Notes under the pieces: model-generated
Told to the model about the DNA's origin: nothing
Databases searched by the model: none
Seen by the model: the letters and a program-made list of their open reading frames with translations, nothing else
NCBI GenBank assembly: GCA_020438905.1
Contig: JAGQTQ010000045.1
Coordinates: forward strand, 1-36,072
DNA: 36,072 nt
Reading direction: 5' to 3'
Source: Mycobacterium sp.
Lineage (GTDB): Bacteria; Actinomycetota; Actinomycetes; Mycobacteriales; Mycobacteriaceae
In this document: positions 18,233-28,810 of the stretch, piece after piece
How the letters are laid out: the number at the start of each line of letters is the position of its first letter
How positions within the stretch are numbered: the stretch's first letter is position 1
Position numbers and translations under genes: made by a program

Positions 18233-19942
18233 GTGACAGCCGTAATTCCCCCCCGTGGAGAACTTGAGGCCAGTCGTCCGTTCCCGGCTCGCACCGGGCC
18301 CAAGGGCAACCTCATCTACAAGGTCATCACCACCACCGATCACAAGCTGATCGGCATCATGTACGTCATCGCGTGCTTCACCTTCTTCGCCCTGGCCGGG
18401 TTGATGGCGCTGTTCATCCGCGCCGAGCTCACGGTTCCTGGCCTGCAGTTCCTCTCCAACGAGCAGTACAACCAGCTGTTCACCATGCATGGCACCGCCA
18501 TGCTGCTGTTTTACGCCACCCCGGTGGTGTTCGGCTTCGCCAACCTGGTGATGCCGCTGCAGATCGGCGCGCCCGACGTGGCCTTCCCTCGCCTGAACGC
18601 GCTGTCGCTGTGGCTGTTCGTCTTCGGCGCCCTGATCGCGCTCGGCGGCTTCATCACCCCCGGCGGCGCTGCCGACTTCGGCTGGACCGTCTACGTGCCG
18701 CTGTCGGATGCGGTGCACTCGCCCGGGCCGGGCGCGGACCTGTGGATCCTGGGTGTGGCCGTGGGCGGTCTGGGCACCATCCTCGGCGCGGTCAACATGA
18801 TCACCACCGTGGTCTGCATGCGCTGCCCGGGTATGACGATGTTCCGGATGCCGATCTTCACCTGGAACATCTTCATCACCTCGATCCTGGTCATCCTGAT
18901 CTTCCCGCTGCTGACCGCCGCCGCCTTCGGCCTGGCGGCCGACCGTCGCCTCGGGGCGCACATCTACGACCCGGCCAACGGCGGCGTGATACTGTTCCAG
19001 CATCTGTTCTGGTACTTCGGCCACCCCGAGGTCTACGTCTTGGCATTGCCGTTCTTCGGCATCGTCTCGGAGATCTTCCCGGTGTTCTCCCGCAAGCCGA
19101 TCTTCGGCTACTCCACGCTGGTCTACGCCACCATCAGCATCGCCGCGCTGTCGATGGCGGTGTGGGCGCACCACATGTACGTCACCGGCGCGGTGCTGCT
19201 GCCGTTCTTCTCCTTCATGACCTTCCTCATCGCGGTTCCGACCGGTATCAAGTTCTTCAACTGGATCGGCACCATGTGGAAAGGCAAGTTGACGTTCGAA
19301 TCGCCGATGCTGTTCTCCTTCGGCTTCCTGGTGGTCTTCCTGTGCGGTGGTCTGTCCGGTGTCCTGCTGGCCAGCCCGCCGCTGGACTTCCACGTCAGCG
19401 ACACCTACTTCGTCATCGCGCACTTCCATTACGTGCTGTTCGGCGTGATCGTGTTCGCCACCTACGCCGGTGTGTACTTCTGGTTCCCGAAGATGACGGG
19501 ACGGCTGCTGGACGAGCGGCTGGCCAAGATCCACTTCTGGCTCACGATGATCGGGTTCAACCTGACCTTCCTGGTGCAGCACTGGCTGGGTAACGAGGGC
19601 ATGCCGCGGCGCTACGCCGACTACCTCCCCACCGACGGGTTCACCGCCCTGAACGTGGTCTCCACCATCGGTGCGGCGATCCTGGGTATTTCGATGCTGC
19701 CGTTCTTCTGGAACATCGTGAAGAGCTGGCGGTACGGCGAGGTCGTCACCGTCGACGACCCGTGGGGCCATGGCAACTCGCTGGAGTGGGCAACCTCCTG
19801 CCCGCCCCCGCGGCACAACTTCACCGAGCTGCCCAACATCCGCTCGGAGCGGCCCGCGTTCGAGCTGCACTACCCGCACATGGTCGATCGGATGCGCCGC
19901 GAGGCCCATGTCGGCCGCTCGCACCACGAGATCGACGCCTAG
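18233..19942 (+). CDS. ctaD: Cytochrome c oxidase subunit I (aa3 type)
   Basis: A 569-residue, roughly 12-helix membrane protein carrying heme a and the heme a3-CuB oxygen-reduction site of the aa3 terminal oxidase. Metal and heme ligands are visible: His86 in TMHGT, His264 and the crosslinked Tyr268 in HPEVY, His313-His314 in WAHHMY, and His397/His399 in [10 protein letters not shown]. The start is a GTG with GGAGGATC 5 bases upstream; an in-frame start at 18173 lacks such a site. It is monocistronic or cotranscribed with serB2, which starts 57 bases after its stop, and divergent from fecB across 181 bases. Possible -10s TAGGAT (18180) and TAGATT (18192) lie in that gap. Confidence 0.97.
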   Translation: MTAVIPPRGELEASRPFPARTGPKGNLIYKVITTTDHKLIGIMYVIACFTFFALAGLMALFIRAELTVPGLQFLSNEQYNQLFTMHGTAMLLFYATPVVFGFANLVMPLQIGAPDVAFPRLNALSLWLFVFGALIALGGFITPGGAADFGWTVYVPLSDAVHSPGPGADLWILGVAVGGLGTILGAVNMITTVVCMRCPGMTMFRMPIFTWNIFITSILVILIFPLLTAAAFGLAADRRLGAHIYDPANGGVILFQHLFWYFGHPEVYVLALPFFGIVSEIFPVFSRKPIFGYSTLVYATISIAALSMAVWAHHMYVTGAVLLPFFSFMTFLIAVPTGIKFFNWIGTMWKGKLTFESPMLFSFGFLVVFLCGGLSGVLLASPPLDFHVSDTYFVIAHFHYVLFGVIVFATYAGVYFWFPKMTGRLLDERLAKIHFWLTMIGFNLTFLVQHWLGNEGMPRRYADYLPTDGFTALNVVSTIGAAILGISMLPFFWNIVKSWRYGEVVTVDDPWGHGNSLEWATSCPPPRHNFTELPNIRSERPAFELHYPHMVDRMRREAHVGRSHHEIDA

Positions 19943-21232
<1,290 letters not shown>

Positions 21233-21333
21233 CGCTTGGGCGCGCTGGTCACCGCTCAGCGCACATGTTCGCGCCGAAGCGGTGGCGACGACCCGGACGT
21301 GGGACAGGCCACCGGATGCGGCACGATGAACGG

Positions 21334-22164
21334 GTGACCGATGGTGCCGAGGAAGATCTGCTCATCGACTTCCGGGGCGTGACTCTGCGTCGCGGCGGCC
21401 GGGCGCTGGTCGGCCCGGTCGACTGGCAGGTGGAGCTCGACGAGCGCTGGGTGGTGATCGGGCCCAACGGCGCCGGTAAGACCTCGCTGCTGCGGATGGC
21501 CGCGGCGATGGAGCATCCCTCCGACGGCATCGCGATCGTGCTGGGGGAACGGCTGGGCCGAGTTGACATGGCAGAGTTGCGGCAGCGGGTCGGGCTGAGC
21601 AGTTCGGCTCTGGCCCAGCGGATTCCCGACGACGAACTGGTGCGCGACCTGGTGGTCTCGGCCGGTTACGCGGTGCTCGGCCGCTGGCGGGAACGCTACG
21701 ACGAGGTCGACTACACCCGCGCTCTCGACACCCTGGAGAGCGTGGGCGCCGAGCATCTGGCCGAGAGGACCTACGGCACCCTCTCGGAGGGCGAACGCAA
21801 GCGGGTGCTGATCGCCCGGGCGCTGATGACCGACCCGGAGTTGTTGCTTCTCGACGAGCCCGCCGCGGGCCTTGACCTGGGTGGCCGGGAGGAACTGGTG
21901 GCGCGGTTGGGGGATCTGGCCGCCGACCCCGACTCCCCGGCCCTGGTGCTGGTGACCCACCACGTCGAGGAGATCCCGCCGGGGTTCAGCCACTGCCTGA
22001 TCCTTGCTGAGGGACGCGTGGTGGCCGCCGGGCTGTTGCGCGACGTCATGACCGCCGAGAACCTCTCTGCGGCGTTCGGACAGTCCATCGCGGTGGACAC
22101 CATCGACGGGCGCTATTTCGCGCGTCGAGTGCGGGGCCGCGCGGCGCACCGGAGGCGCCAGTGA
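21334..22164 (+). CDS. Stand-alone ABC transporter ATP-binding protein (Rv3041c type)
   Basis: A 276-residue single ABC ATPase domain with Walker A GPNGAGKTS, Q-loop region VGLSSSALAQR, signature LSEGERKRV, Walker B LLLLDEPAAGLD and H-loop VTHHVEE. No membrane component is nearby, so it could serve a distant permease or a non-transport role. Its sequence resembles the YlmA/ModF-like iron or molybdate ATPase group. The start is uncertain: GTG 21334 is 6 nt after CACGAT (a weak -10), ATG 21316 would add six residues and ATG 21265 twenty-three. It overlaps the NUDIX gene by 4 bases (GTGA), so the two are translationally coupled. Confidence 0.85.
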   Translation: MTDGAEEDLLIDFRGVTLRRGGRALVGPVDWQVELDERWVVIGPNGAGKTSLLRMAAAMEHPSDGIAIVLGERLGRVDMAELRQRVGLSSSALAQRIPDDELVRDLVVSAGYAVLGRWRERYDEVDYTRALDTLESVGAEHLAERTYGTLSEGERKRVLIARALMTDPELLLLDEPAAGLDLGGREELVARLGDLAADPDSPALVLVTHHVEEIPPGFSHCLILAEGRVVAAGLLRDVMTAENLSAAFGQSIAVDTIDGRYFARRVRGRAAHRRRQ

Positions 22165-22994
22165 GCGAGAACCTCGAACCCCGGCCGGTCCGGCCGGCCG
22201 CGACCGTGATGCTGGTGCGTGACACCGCCGAGGGGATTTCGGTGTTCCTGATGCGTCGGCATGCCGCGATGGAGTTCGCCGCCGGGATGACGGTGTTCCC
22301 CGGCGGCGGTGTGGACGAGCGCGACAGGGACGGCGGCCTGGCCCGGCGGGGCGCCTGGTACGGACCCGAACCGCAGTGGTGGGCGGCCCGGTTCGGCATC
22401 GAGGCCGACCTGGCCGAGGCGCTGGTGTGCGCGGCGGCCCGGGAAACCTTCGAGGAGTCCGGGGTGCTGTTCGCCGGACCGGCCGACGACCCGGACAGTA
22501 TCGTGCGCGACGCCTCGGTCTATCGCCGCGAGCGTGCCGCGCTGGAGGACCGCAGCCTGTCCTTCGGCGACTTCCTGCGCGAGGAGAACCTGGTGATCCG
22601 CGCCGACCTGCTGCGGCCGTGGTCGAATTGGGTGACTCCGAAGGAGGAGCGCACCCGCCGCTACGACACCTACTTCTTCGTCGGAGCCCTGCCGGAGGGT
22701 CAACTCGCCGACGGCGAGAACACCGAAACCGACCAGGCCGGCTGGGCCCGCCCCGAGACCGCGATCGAGGACTTCGCCCGGGGCCGCGCACTGCTGCTGC
22801 CGCCGACCTGGAGCCAGTTGGACTCCCTGGCCGGCCGAACGGTCGCCGAGGTCCTCGCCCTCGAGCGTCAGATCGCCGCCGTCGAACCCGATATGACCAT
22901 TCTCGAGGACGGCAACTGGGAGATCGAGTTCTTCGACGCCGAGCGCTACAACCAGGCCCGCCGCCAGGCGCTGCGCCGGCTGGCCGGGGGCTGA
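22161..22994 (+). CDS. NUDIX hydrolase, NUDT19-like (Rv3040c type)
   Basis: A 277-residue hydrolase of nucleoside-diphosphate-linked substrates. The Nudix box is split: its glycine part is [10 protein letters not shown] (about residues 46-55) and its catalytic helix is [12 protein letters not shown] (about 92-103), with roughly 40 residues inserted. That inserted layout is known from NUDT19-type CoA diphosphatases. Substrate CoA or acyl-CoA is therefore a reasonable inference, and the following enoyl-CoA hydratase gene fits. The GTG start overlaps the ABC gene stop and has GGAGG upstream. The next gene begins 2 bases after its stop. Confidence 0.88.
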   Translation: MSENLEPRPVRPAATVMLVRDTAEGISVFLMRRHAAMEFAAGMTVFPGGGVDERDRDGGLARRGAWYGPEPQWWAARFGIEADLAEALVCAAARETFEESGVLFAGPADDPDSIVRDASVYRRERAALEDRSLSFGDFLREENLVIRADLLRPWSNWVTPKEERTRRYDTYFFVGALPEGQLADGENTETDQAGWARPETAIEDFARGRALLLPPTWSQLDSLAGRTVAEVLALERQIAAVEPDMTILEDGNWEIEFFDAERYNQARRQALRRLAGG

Positions 22995-22996
22995 GC

Positions 22997-23710
22997 ATGG
23001 CCGAGTTCGTCGGCGTGCACACCCATGACCACCAGCCCGGGATCGGCACCGTGCTGATCGACCGTGAGCCGACCAACGCGCTGAGCCGGCAGGCCTATCG
23101 GGAATTGGCCGCCGCCGCCGCGGAGGTGTCGCGGCGCGAGGACATCGCGGCGGTCATCCTCTACGGCGGCCACGAGATCTTCAGCGCCGGTGACGACGTT
23201 CCCGAACTGCGTACCCTCGACCGCGCGGCGGCCGAGATGGCCGACCGGCTCCGCCGCACCGCCATCGACGCGGTCGCGGCGATCCCCAAACCCACCGTCG
23301 CGGCGGTCACCGGCTACGCGCTCGGCGCCGGGCTGAGCCTGGCGCTGGCCGCCGACTGGCGGATCTGCGGCGACAACGCCAAGCTGGGCGTGACCGAGAT
23401 CCTGGCCGGGCTGGTGCCCGGCGGCGGCGGGTGTTCCCGGCTGGAGCGGGCGGTGGGCCGCTCCCGGGCCAAGGAACTGGCCTTCAGCGGCCGTTTCGTC
23501 GGGGCCAAGGAAGCCCTGGCGCTGGGTCTGGTCGACGAACTGGTGTCCCCGGACGACGTCTACGACTCGGCATTGAGCTGGGTGGGCCGGTTCGTCGACG
23601 CCCCGGCGGCCGCGGTGGCCGGGGCCAAGGCGCTGATCGACGCGGGTCTTGACGCCGAGGGGCAGGTGCACCTCTACGGCGAGGTTTTTGCCGCCGGAAC
23701 CGCGGGTTAG
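22997..23710 (+). CDS. echA17: Enoyl-CoA hydratase/isomerase (EchA17 type)
   Basis: A 237-residue crotonase-fold enzyme, acting on fatty acyl-CoA substrates. Both hydratase glutamates appear to be present: one in [16 protein letters not shown] and one in RAKELAFSG. The oxyanion-hole glycines lie in [10 protein letters not shown] and [16 protein letters not shown]. In the first loop Asp replaces the usual Ala (AGDD rather than AGAD). It is slightly short for the family, mainly at the C-terminus. Its gene starts 2 bases after the NUDIX stop. Its TAG stop is part of the next gene's predicted -10. Position matches EchA17 (Rv3039c). Confidence 0.88.
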   Translation: MAEFVGVHTHDHQPGIGTVLIDREPTNALSRQAYRELAAAAAEVSRREDIAAVILYGGHEIFSAGDDVPELRTLDRAAAEMADRLRRTAIDAVAAIPKPTVAAVTGYALGAGLSLALAADWRICGDNAKLGVTEILAGLVPGGGGCSRLERAVGRSRAKELAFSGRFVGAKEALALGLVDELVSPDDVYDSALSWVGRFVDAPAAAVAGAKALIDAGLDAEGQVHLYGEVFAAGTAG

Positions 23711-23713
23711 GCT
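23708..23713 (+). promoter_or_regulatory. -10 hexamer overlapping the echA17 stop codon
   Basis: TAGGCT begins with the TAG stop of echA17 and is followed by 7 nt and the ATG of the methyltransferase gene. This predicts an internal leaderless promoter. Confidence 0.55.
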
Positions 23714-23720
23714 GCCCTGC

Positions 23721-24710
23721 ATGACGACGACGAGGGAGACCCGGGTCGCCGGCGACCCGGCCCCGAACCCGCACGCCACCGCCGAGCAGGTCCAGGCGGC
23801 GCTGAAGGATTCCAAGCTCGCCCAGGTGCTCTACCACGACTGGGAGGCCGAGACCTATGACGACAAATGGTCGATCTCCTACGACAAACGCTGTGTGGAC
23901 TACGCGCGGGACCTCTTCGACGCCACCGTTCCCGCTGAGGAGCTCCGCGATCTGCCCTACGAGCGGGCCCTGGAACTGGGGTGCGGAAGCGGTTTCTTCC
24001 TGCTCAACCTGATCCAGGCCGGGGTGGCCCGGCGTGGTTCGGTCACCGACCTCTCGCCGGGCATGGTGAAGGTCGCGGTGCGCAACGGCGAGTCCCTCGG
24101 TCTGGACATCGACGGCCGGGTCGCCGACGCCGAGGGCATCCCCTACGACGACGACACTTTCGACCTGGTGGTCGGGCACGCCGTGCTGCACCACATCCCG
24201 GACGTCGAGAAGTCGTTGCGCGAGGTGGTGCGGGTGCTCAAGCCGGGCGGCCGGTTCGTGTTCGCCGGCGAGCCGACCACCGTCGGCAACGGTTATGCCC
24301 GCAACCTGTCCACGCTGACCTGGCGGGTGGCCACCAACCTGACCCGGCTGCCGGGACTGGGCGGCTGGCGCCGCCCGCAGGCCGAACTCGACGAATCCTC
24401 CCGCGCCGCCGCACTGGAGGCCGTCGTCGATCTGCACACCTTCGACCCGGCCGATCTGGAACGCGCGGCGCGCAGCGCCGGTGCCGTCGAGGTGACCACC
24501 CAGACCACCGAGTTCACCGCCGCCATGCTGGGCTGGCCACTGCGCACCTTCGAGGCGGCGGTCCCGCCGGGCAAGCTCGGCTGGGGATGGGCCAGCTTCG
24601 CCTTCAAGAGCTGGACCACACTGAGCTGGGTCGACGACAACCTCTGGCGCCGGGTGGTGCCGAAGTCGTGGTACTACAACGTCATGATCACCGGAGTCAA
24701 ACCCTCCTGA
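23721..24710 (+). CDS. SAM-dependent methyltransferase (Rv3038c type)
   Basis: A 329-residue class I methyltransferase. SAM motif I is LELGCGSGFF (about residues 84-93), followed by VTDLSPGMV (motif II acid), ADAEGIPYDDDTFDLVVGHAVLHHI (motifs III-IV) and VLKPGGRF. It resembles the UbiE/methyltransferase-11 group but has a 70-residue N-terminal part and a C-terminal region rich in Trp (WGWASFAFKSW, NLWRRVVPKSWYY). The ATG lies 7 nt after TAGGCT. Its stop overlaps the next gene's proposed CTG start by 4 bases. The acceptor is unknown. Confidence 0.88.
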   Translation: MTTTRETRVAGDPAPNPHATAEQVQAALKDSKLAQVLYHDWEAETYDDKWSISYDKRCVDYARDLFDATVPAEELRDLPYERALELGCGSGFFLLNLIQAGVARRGSVTDLSPGMVKVAVRNGESLGLDIDGRVADAEGIPYDDDTFDLVVGHAVLHHIPDVEKSLREVVRVLKPGGRFVFAGEPTTVGNGYARNLSTLTWRVATNLTRLPGLGGWRRPQAELDESSRAAALEAVVDLHTFDPADLERAARSAGAVEVTTQTTEFTAAMLGWPLRTFEAAVPPGKLGWGWASFAFKSWTTLSWVDDNLWRRVVPKSWYYNVMITGVKPS

Positions 24711-25906
24711 CGTTCACCCGAGCCGATGTCGGCTATCTGAGCGGCGAGGCCGGTGCCACCGCGTTGGCGGAGGTGGCGCGTTTCGCTCTCTCCGACGCCT
24801 CCCTGGTAACCGACGTGGCCGCGATCCGGGACCGCTTCGGCGATCACGCCGCGGTGCTGGTCCAGACGACCCAGCTGCGCCGCAAAGCCGTCGCCAAATT
24901 CGGCGCCGAGGCCGGCGGCTGGCTCTTCACCGACGAGGCCCTGCAGCAGGCCACCACCGCGGCGGTCGCCGGGCACCGTGCCCGGCGGCTGGCCGGACGG
25001 GTGGTGCACGACGCGACCTGCTCGGTCGGGACCGAGCTGGCCGCTCTGGCCGGCACCGCCGACTACCTGGTGGGCAGCGATATCGACGAGGTCCGGCTGG
25101 CGATGGCCCGGCACAATCTCTCCGACCGGATCCCGCTGTGCCGCGCGGATGCGCTGCACCCGGTCACCGGAGCTCCCGACGTGGTGGTGCTGCTGGATCC
25201 GGCGCGGCGAAGTGGGGGCCGGCGGCGGTTCGACCCGCGCGCCTACACCCCACCGTTGGACGCGCTGGCCGAGGTGTACCGGGGCCGCGCCACGGTGGTC
25301 AAGTGTGCGCCGGGAATCGACTTCGACGCCGTGCGGCGGCTGGGCTTCGACGTCGAGATCGAAGTGACCTCCTCCGGCGGGTCGGTGCGGGAGGCCTGCC
25401 TGTGGACGGCGGGACTGTCCGAACCGGGGGTGCGGCGCCGGGCCAGCGTGCTCGACCGCGGGGAGGAGTTGACCGACGCCGACCCGGACGAGTGTCCGAC
25501 CGGCGCGGCGGGCCGGTGGATCGTCGACCCGGACGGCGCCGTCGTGCGAGCCGGATTGGTGCGGCAGTACGCGACCCGGCACGGGTTGTGGCAACTCGAC
25601 CCCGAGATCGCCTACCTCACCGGGGACCGGCTGCCCGTAGGGGTTCGGGGGTTCGAGATTCTCGATCGGCTGCCGTTGCGGGAAAAGACACTGCGTCAGG
25701 CACTTTCGTCGCACGACTGTGGAGTGTTGGAGATCCTGGTGCGCGGGGTCGACGTCGACCCCGATGCGCTGCGCCGTCGGTTGCGCCCGGCCGGAAGCCG
25801 GCCGCTATCGCTGGTGATCACCCGGCTGGGTGTGGGGGCCTCGGCCCGTGCGGTGGTCTTCGTGTGCCGGGCTTCGGTCGACGGGGTGGGCGCTGCAGAC
25901 CGGTAG
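24707..25906 (+). CDS. THUMP-like/class I SAM methyltransferase (Rv3037c type), probable CTG start
   Basis: About 399 residues. The N-terminal helical part (FTRADVGYLSGEAGATALAE onward) precedes a SAM-binding fold with VVHDATCSVGTELAALAG, GSDIDEVRLAMARHN, RADAL and VVLLDPARRSGGRR. A small C-terminal THUMP-like domain (LPLREKTLRQALSSHDCGVLEILVRG) follows. Conserved sequence begins right at 24710, yet the frame has no ATG, GTG or TTG there. The best start is CTG 24707, overlapping the upstream TGA as CTGA, with GGAG at 24693-24696 ten bases before it. The alternative is an inner start (TTG or GTG near 24764-24773), which would remove about 20 residues. The function in the family is unproven; RNA methylation is suggested by the fold. 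Confidence 0.8.
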   Translation: MTFTRADVGYLSGEAGATALAEVARFALSDASLVTDVAAIRDRFGDHAAVLVQTTQLRRKAVAKFGAEAGGWLFTDEALQQATTAAVAGHRARRLAGRVVHDATCSVGTELAALAGTADYLVGSDIDEVRLAMARHNLSDRIPLCRADALHPVTGAPDVVVLLDPARRSGGRRRFDPRAYTPPLDALAEVYRGRATVVKCAPGIDFDAVRRLGFDVEIEVTSSGGSVREACLWTAGLSEPGVRRRASVLDRGEELTDADPDECPTGAAGRWIVDPDGAVVRAGLVRQYATRHGLWQLDPEIAYLTGDRLPVGVRGFEILDRLPLREKTLRQALSSHDCGVLEILVRGVDVDPDALRRRLRPAGSRPLSLVITRLGVGASARAVVFVCRASVDGVGAADR

Positions 25907-25909
25907 GCT
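25904..25909 (+). promoter_or_regulatory. -10 hexamer overlapping the upstream stop codon
   Basis: TAGGCT begins with the TAG stop of the THUMP-like gene and is followed by 7 nt and the ATG of the secreted-protein gene. The layout is identical to the one at 23708-23713. Confidence 0.55.
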
Positions 25910-25916
25910 TCGGTGT

Positions 25917-26591
25917 ATGCGAACTGTGAGTTTGGCTGCGGTGTTGGTCGGTGCCATGATCCTGACCGCGCCGCCGGCCGCCGCGGGCCCCGAGGCCTGC
26001 ACCGCCCTGGGGGGTGTGATCGAAGCGGGTGACATCTGTGGTGTTCACGCCAGCGACCCGGCATACACCATGGACGTGACCTTCCCGCTGGGCTACCCCG
26101 ACGAGCAGGCGATCATCGACTACCTCGGCCAGACCCGGGACGGCTTCGTCCGGGTCGCACAGGCCCCGGACGCCCGCAACCTGCCCTACGAGATGGACGT
26201 CAGCGCACAGTCGTTCGCCTCGGCGCAGACCCGCAGCGTCGTGCTCACCCTGTTCCAGTCCGTGGGCGGTGCCCATCCGACGACCTGGTACAAGTCGTTC
26301 ACCTTCGACGTCAGCCAGAACCGACCGGTCACCTTCGACATGCTCTTCGCCCCGGACACCAAGCCGTTGCAGGAGATTTTTCCGCTCGTTCAGCGGCAGT
26401 TGGAGAAGGACACGATTCTGGCCGGCAGCATCTCGCCCGGCGACGGCCTGGACCCCTCCCATTATCAGAACTTCGCCGTCACCGACGACGCCGTGATCTT
26501 CTTCTTCGGCCGCGGCGAACTGTTGCCCTCCTATGTCGGGGAGACATCGGTGACCCTGCCGCGCAACGAGATCCCGCCGCTGCAGCTTTAG
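25917..26591 (+). CDS. Secreted TB22.2/MPT64-like protein (Rv3036c type)
   Basis: A 224-residue exported protein. A Sec signal peptide (MRTVSLAAVLVGAMILTAPP, then AAAG) is predicted to be cleaved near Ala-Gly at residues 23-24. The mature part has an early Cys pair (EACTALGGVIEAGDIC) and the fold typical of MPT64/DUF3298 proteins (VVLTLFQSVGGAHPTTWYKSFTFDV, then FDMLFAPDTKPLQEI). It corresponds to TB22.2 (Rv3036c), a culture-filtrate protein of unclear function. The mRNA is predicted to be leaderless. Its stop is 10 bases from that of the convergent alpha/beta hydrolase. Confidence 0.9.
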   Translation: MRTVSLAAVLVGAMILTAPPAAAGPEACTALGGVIEAGDICGVHASDPAYTMDVTFPLGYPDEQAIIDYLGQTRDGFVRVAQAPDARNLPYEMDVSAQSFASAQTRSVVLTLFQSVGGAHPTTWYKSFTFDVSQNRPVTFDMLFAPDTKPLQEIFPLVQRQLEKDTILAGSISPGDGLDPSHYQNFAVTDDAVIFFFGRGELLPSYVGETSVTLPRNEIPPLQL

Positions 26592-26601
26592 CGAACGCCT
26601 G

Positions 26602-27438
26602 CTACGAGATCGTGGCCCAGTGCGCTTCCAGCGCCGGGACAAGTTCTGCGGCCCGCTCGTCGACGTAGAACAGCCGGCCGCCGGGAACCTCGACGATGCC
26701 GGTCACACCGGGGATGAGGCGCTGCAGCCAGTGCGCCCATTCGATTCCGAAGAAGATGTCGCCGGTGCCCCACACCAGGATGGTGGGGATTTCACACCGG
26801 CTCAGCTGCGGCCGGATCGCCGAGAGCTGATCGGGCGTCATCGAGATCAGCAGCCGCTCCATGAAGCGGGCGCCCTCGCTGGTGCCGAGAATCGGCGTCA
26901 GATAGTCGATCACGACGTCATCGGGCACCGCGGAGGCGTGCTGATAGCCGCTGCGATAGATCTGCTTGGCCAGCAGGGGAGTCCGGGCCAGCGGCCCGGC
27001 CACCCGCAGCAGGCGGGTCTTGGCCGCCCACACCGCCGGCTTGAACGCCCGGGGCGGGAAGTTGCCCTCGGTGTCGCAGTTGGTCAGGGCGAAGGAGGCG
27101 AACCGCTCCATGTCACGGGCCAGAACCACCTGCGAGACCGCGCCCCCGGTGTCGTTGCCGACGAGATGGACCTCATGCAGGTCCAGTTCGCGGATCAGGC
27201 CGCCGACCGCGTCGGCCAGCCCCCACACCGACGGCTCGCCCGCCGGCGGGGTATGCCCGTGGCCGGGCAGGTCGACGGCGATGCAGCGGCGGTGGTCGGC
27301 GACCATCCGGATGCAGTTGCGCCAGAGCCGGCCATTGGTGAAGACGCCGTGGACGAACAGCGTGATCGGCCCCTCACCGACGTCGATGTAGCTGACGCCC
27401 GCGGCGGTGTGGCGGTACTGCGCGTACTCATCGGTCAT
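26602..27438 (-). CDS. Alpha/beta hydrolase, Asp-nucleophile type
   Basis: A 278-residue alpha/beta-hydrolase-fold protein. The oxyanion HG motif is LFVHGVF, the DLPGHGHT loop is typical, and the nucleophile elbow is GNDTGG with Asp96, as in haloalkane dehalogenases. The acid region is WGTGDIFF. At the place where the catalytic His is expected, near the C-terminus, the sequence reads VPGGRLFYVDERAAEL, with Arg255 and no His. The enzyme may therefore be non-hydrolytic or use another residue. The ATG has GGGAGAAA upstream. It lies 17 bases after the lipoprotein stop on the same strand, so they may be cotranscribed. I do not recall it at this place in M. tuberculosis. Confidence 0.85.
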   Translation of the reverse strand: MTDEYAQYRHTAAGVSYIDVGEGPITLFVHGVFTNGRLWRNCIRMVADHRRCIAVDLPGHGHTPPAGEPSVWGLADAVGGLIRELDLHEVHLVGNDTGGAVSQVVLARDMERFASFALTNCDTEGNFPPRAFKPAVWAAKTRLLRVAGPLARTPLLAKQIYRSGYQHASAVPDDVVIDYLTPILGTSEGARFMERLLISMTPDQLSAIRPQLSRCEIPTILVWGTGDIFFGIEWAHWLQRLIPGVTGIVEVPGGRLFYVDERAAELVPALEAHWATIS

Positions 27439-27455
27439 GGTTTCTCCCGTGGGTT

Positions 27456-28760
27456 TCAGACCGGGCTGAAGCTGTAGACCTGGCCGGTGCTGGTGGCCAC
27501 CACCACCCGGCGGTCGTGGGCTACCGAGACCCCGACCGGGTAGCCGCCAGCACCGTCCAGCGGATAGCTGTTAAGGGTGCGCCCGCCGTCTTCGGGGTCG
27601 AAGACCAGCAGGGAGAGCTTGTCGGGACCGTCGGCCGTCACCGTGTAGGCGACCTTCCCGCCGGCCCGGCTTGAGGTGGACAGCGGGGTGATGTCATCGC
27701 GGCGCCACGCCACTTCCGCGCTGTCGCCGGAGTCCCTGACCCCAACCAGTTCCGTGTTCGGGCCGCCGCCGGCGATGATCACCCCGCCGGGCGCGACCGA
27801 CGGCGGGGTCTGGGGCTGGAATCCCAGCGGGACAGACCATTTCGCCGATCCGTCGGCGGCGTCCAGCGCCCACAGCCGACGGTCGCGGCCGTTGACGTAG
27901 ACCGTTGTGCCGTCGGCGGACAGTACCGGGCTCGCGATCACGCCCGCACCCACGGCGTCGGAGGTCCACTCCCGCCGCAGCAGCGGCTTCTGGCCGGGCT
28001 GATAGCGCAGGGCGGTCAGCACCGAGGATGCCGCGCCGGGCTGCCACACCCCGATCACGACCATCCTGCTGGCGGGCGAGAACGCCGGGGCCGAAGCCAC
28101 CGGGCAGCCGGGCAGCGAGCGCTGACAGTCGTCCAGGCCGCGGGTGGCGTCGGTCGGGTCGATTCCCTCGACGAGGTCCACCGGTGTTCCGTCCACCACG
28201 CCGCGGTGGGCGTCGAAGACCAGAACCTGGCCCAGGTGGGTCACTACCAGCAGCTGTCCGCCCGCCAAAAACCTTGCGGTGGTGGGCATTCCGATGACGT
28301 TGGTGCGCCAGCGCGCCCATTGGGTGGGCGGGTAGGAGATCATCAGGCCGGGCTGGCCGATGTAGAGGTTGTCGAAGCCGTCGAACAGCGGGCTGGTGAA
28401 TCCGCCGCCGAGCACCATCCGGGTGCACCAGCGCTGTCGGCCGTTGTTGTCGTTCTCCCAGACCATCAGCGAGCAACCGCCTGCGGTCTGACCGTTGACG
28501 GCGAGGTACCCGTCACCGCCCAGGGCGGCGGCCGCCCCGAGCTCGCCCTTGACCTCCCGGCTCCAGCTCAGCGCCAGGCTCTGGGCGCCCTCGGTCGGGG
28601 TGTAGCTGGTGTTCTCGGCGTCGGCGTACTGGGCCGGCCAGCCGCGGGCCGCCACCGCCTCGACCCAGGAATCGGTGTCGCCGCACCCGGCCAGCGTGCC
28701 GGTCAGCATTACCGCCGACGCCACCGCGAGCACCCGCCGCGACACCGGTGTCCGTCTCAT
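27456..28760 (-). CDS. PQQ-type beta-propeller lipoprotein (Rv3035 type)
   Basis: A 434-residue exported lipoprotein. The signal peptide with lipobox LAGC (RRVLAVASAVMLTGTLAGC) anchors it to the membrane. The rest shows repeated strands with quinoprotein-propeller signatures such as LWALDAADGSAKWSVPLG, PVLSADGTTVYVNGRDR and VAHDRRVVVATSTGQVYSF. PQQ-propeller lipoproteins can act as scaffolds (BamB is one); no role is established for Rv3035. The ATG at 28760 lies 7 nt after TAGTCT on the minus strand and is predicted leaderless. It is divergent from the acyltransferase gene, with a palindromic repeat between. Confidence 0.85.
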   Translation of the reverse strand: MRRTPVSRRVLAVASAVMLTGTLAGCGDTDSWVEAVAARGWPAQYADAENTSYTPTEGAQSLALSWSREVKGELGAAAALGGDGYLAVNGQTAGGCSLMVWENDNNGRQRWCTRMVLGGGFTSPLFDGFDNLYIGQPGLMISYPPTQWARWRTNVIGMPTTARFLAGGQLLVVTHLGQVLVFDAHRGVVDGTPVDLVEGIDPTDATRGLDDCQRSLPGCPVASAPAFSPASRMVVIGVWQPGAASSVLTALRYQPGQKPLLRREWTSDAVGAGVIASPVLSADGTTVYVNGRDRRLWALDAADGSAKWSVPLGFQPQTPPSVAPGGVIIAGGGPNTELVGVRDSGDSAEVAWRRDDITPLSTSSRAGGKVAYTVTADGPDKLSLLVFDPEDGGRTLNSYPLDGAGGYPVGVSVAHDRRVVVATSTGQVYSFSPV

Positions 28761-28767
28761 CCAGGCG

Positions 28768-28773
28768 AGACTA
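28768..28773 (-). promoter_or_regulatory. -10 hexamer for leaderless lipoprotein mRNA
   Basis: On the minus strand TAGTCT is followed by 7 nt and then ATG, the same arrangement as at adhC. Confidence 0.55.
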
Positions 28774-28810
28774 TCGGGTCAGGGCCCCATTTCCCGTGCT
28801 TCACCCCTGC

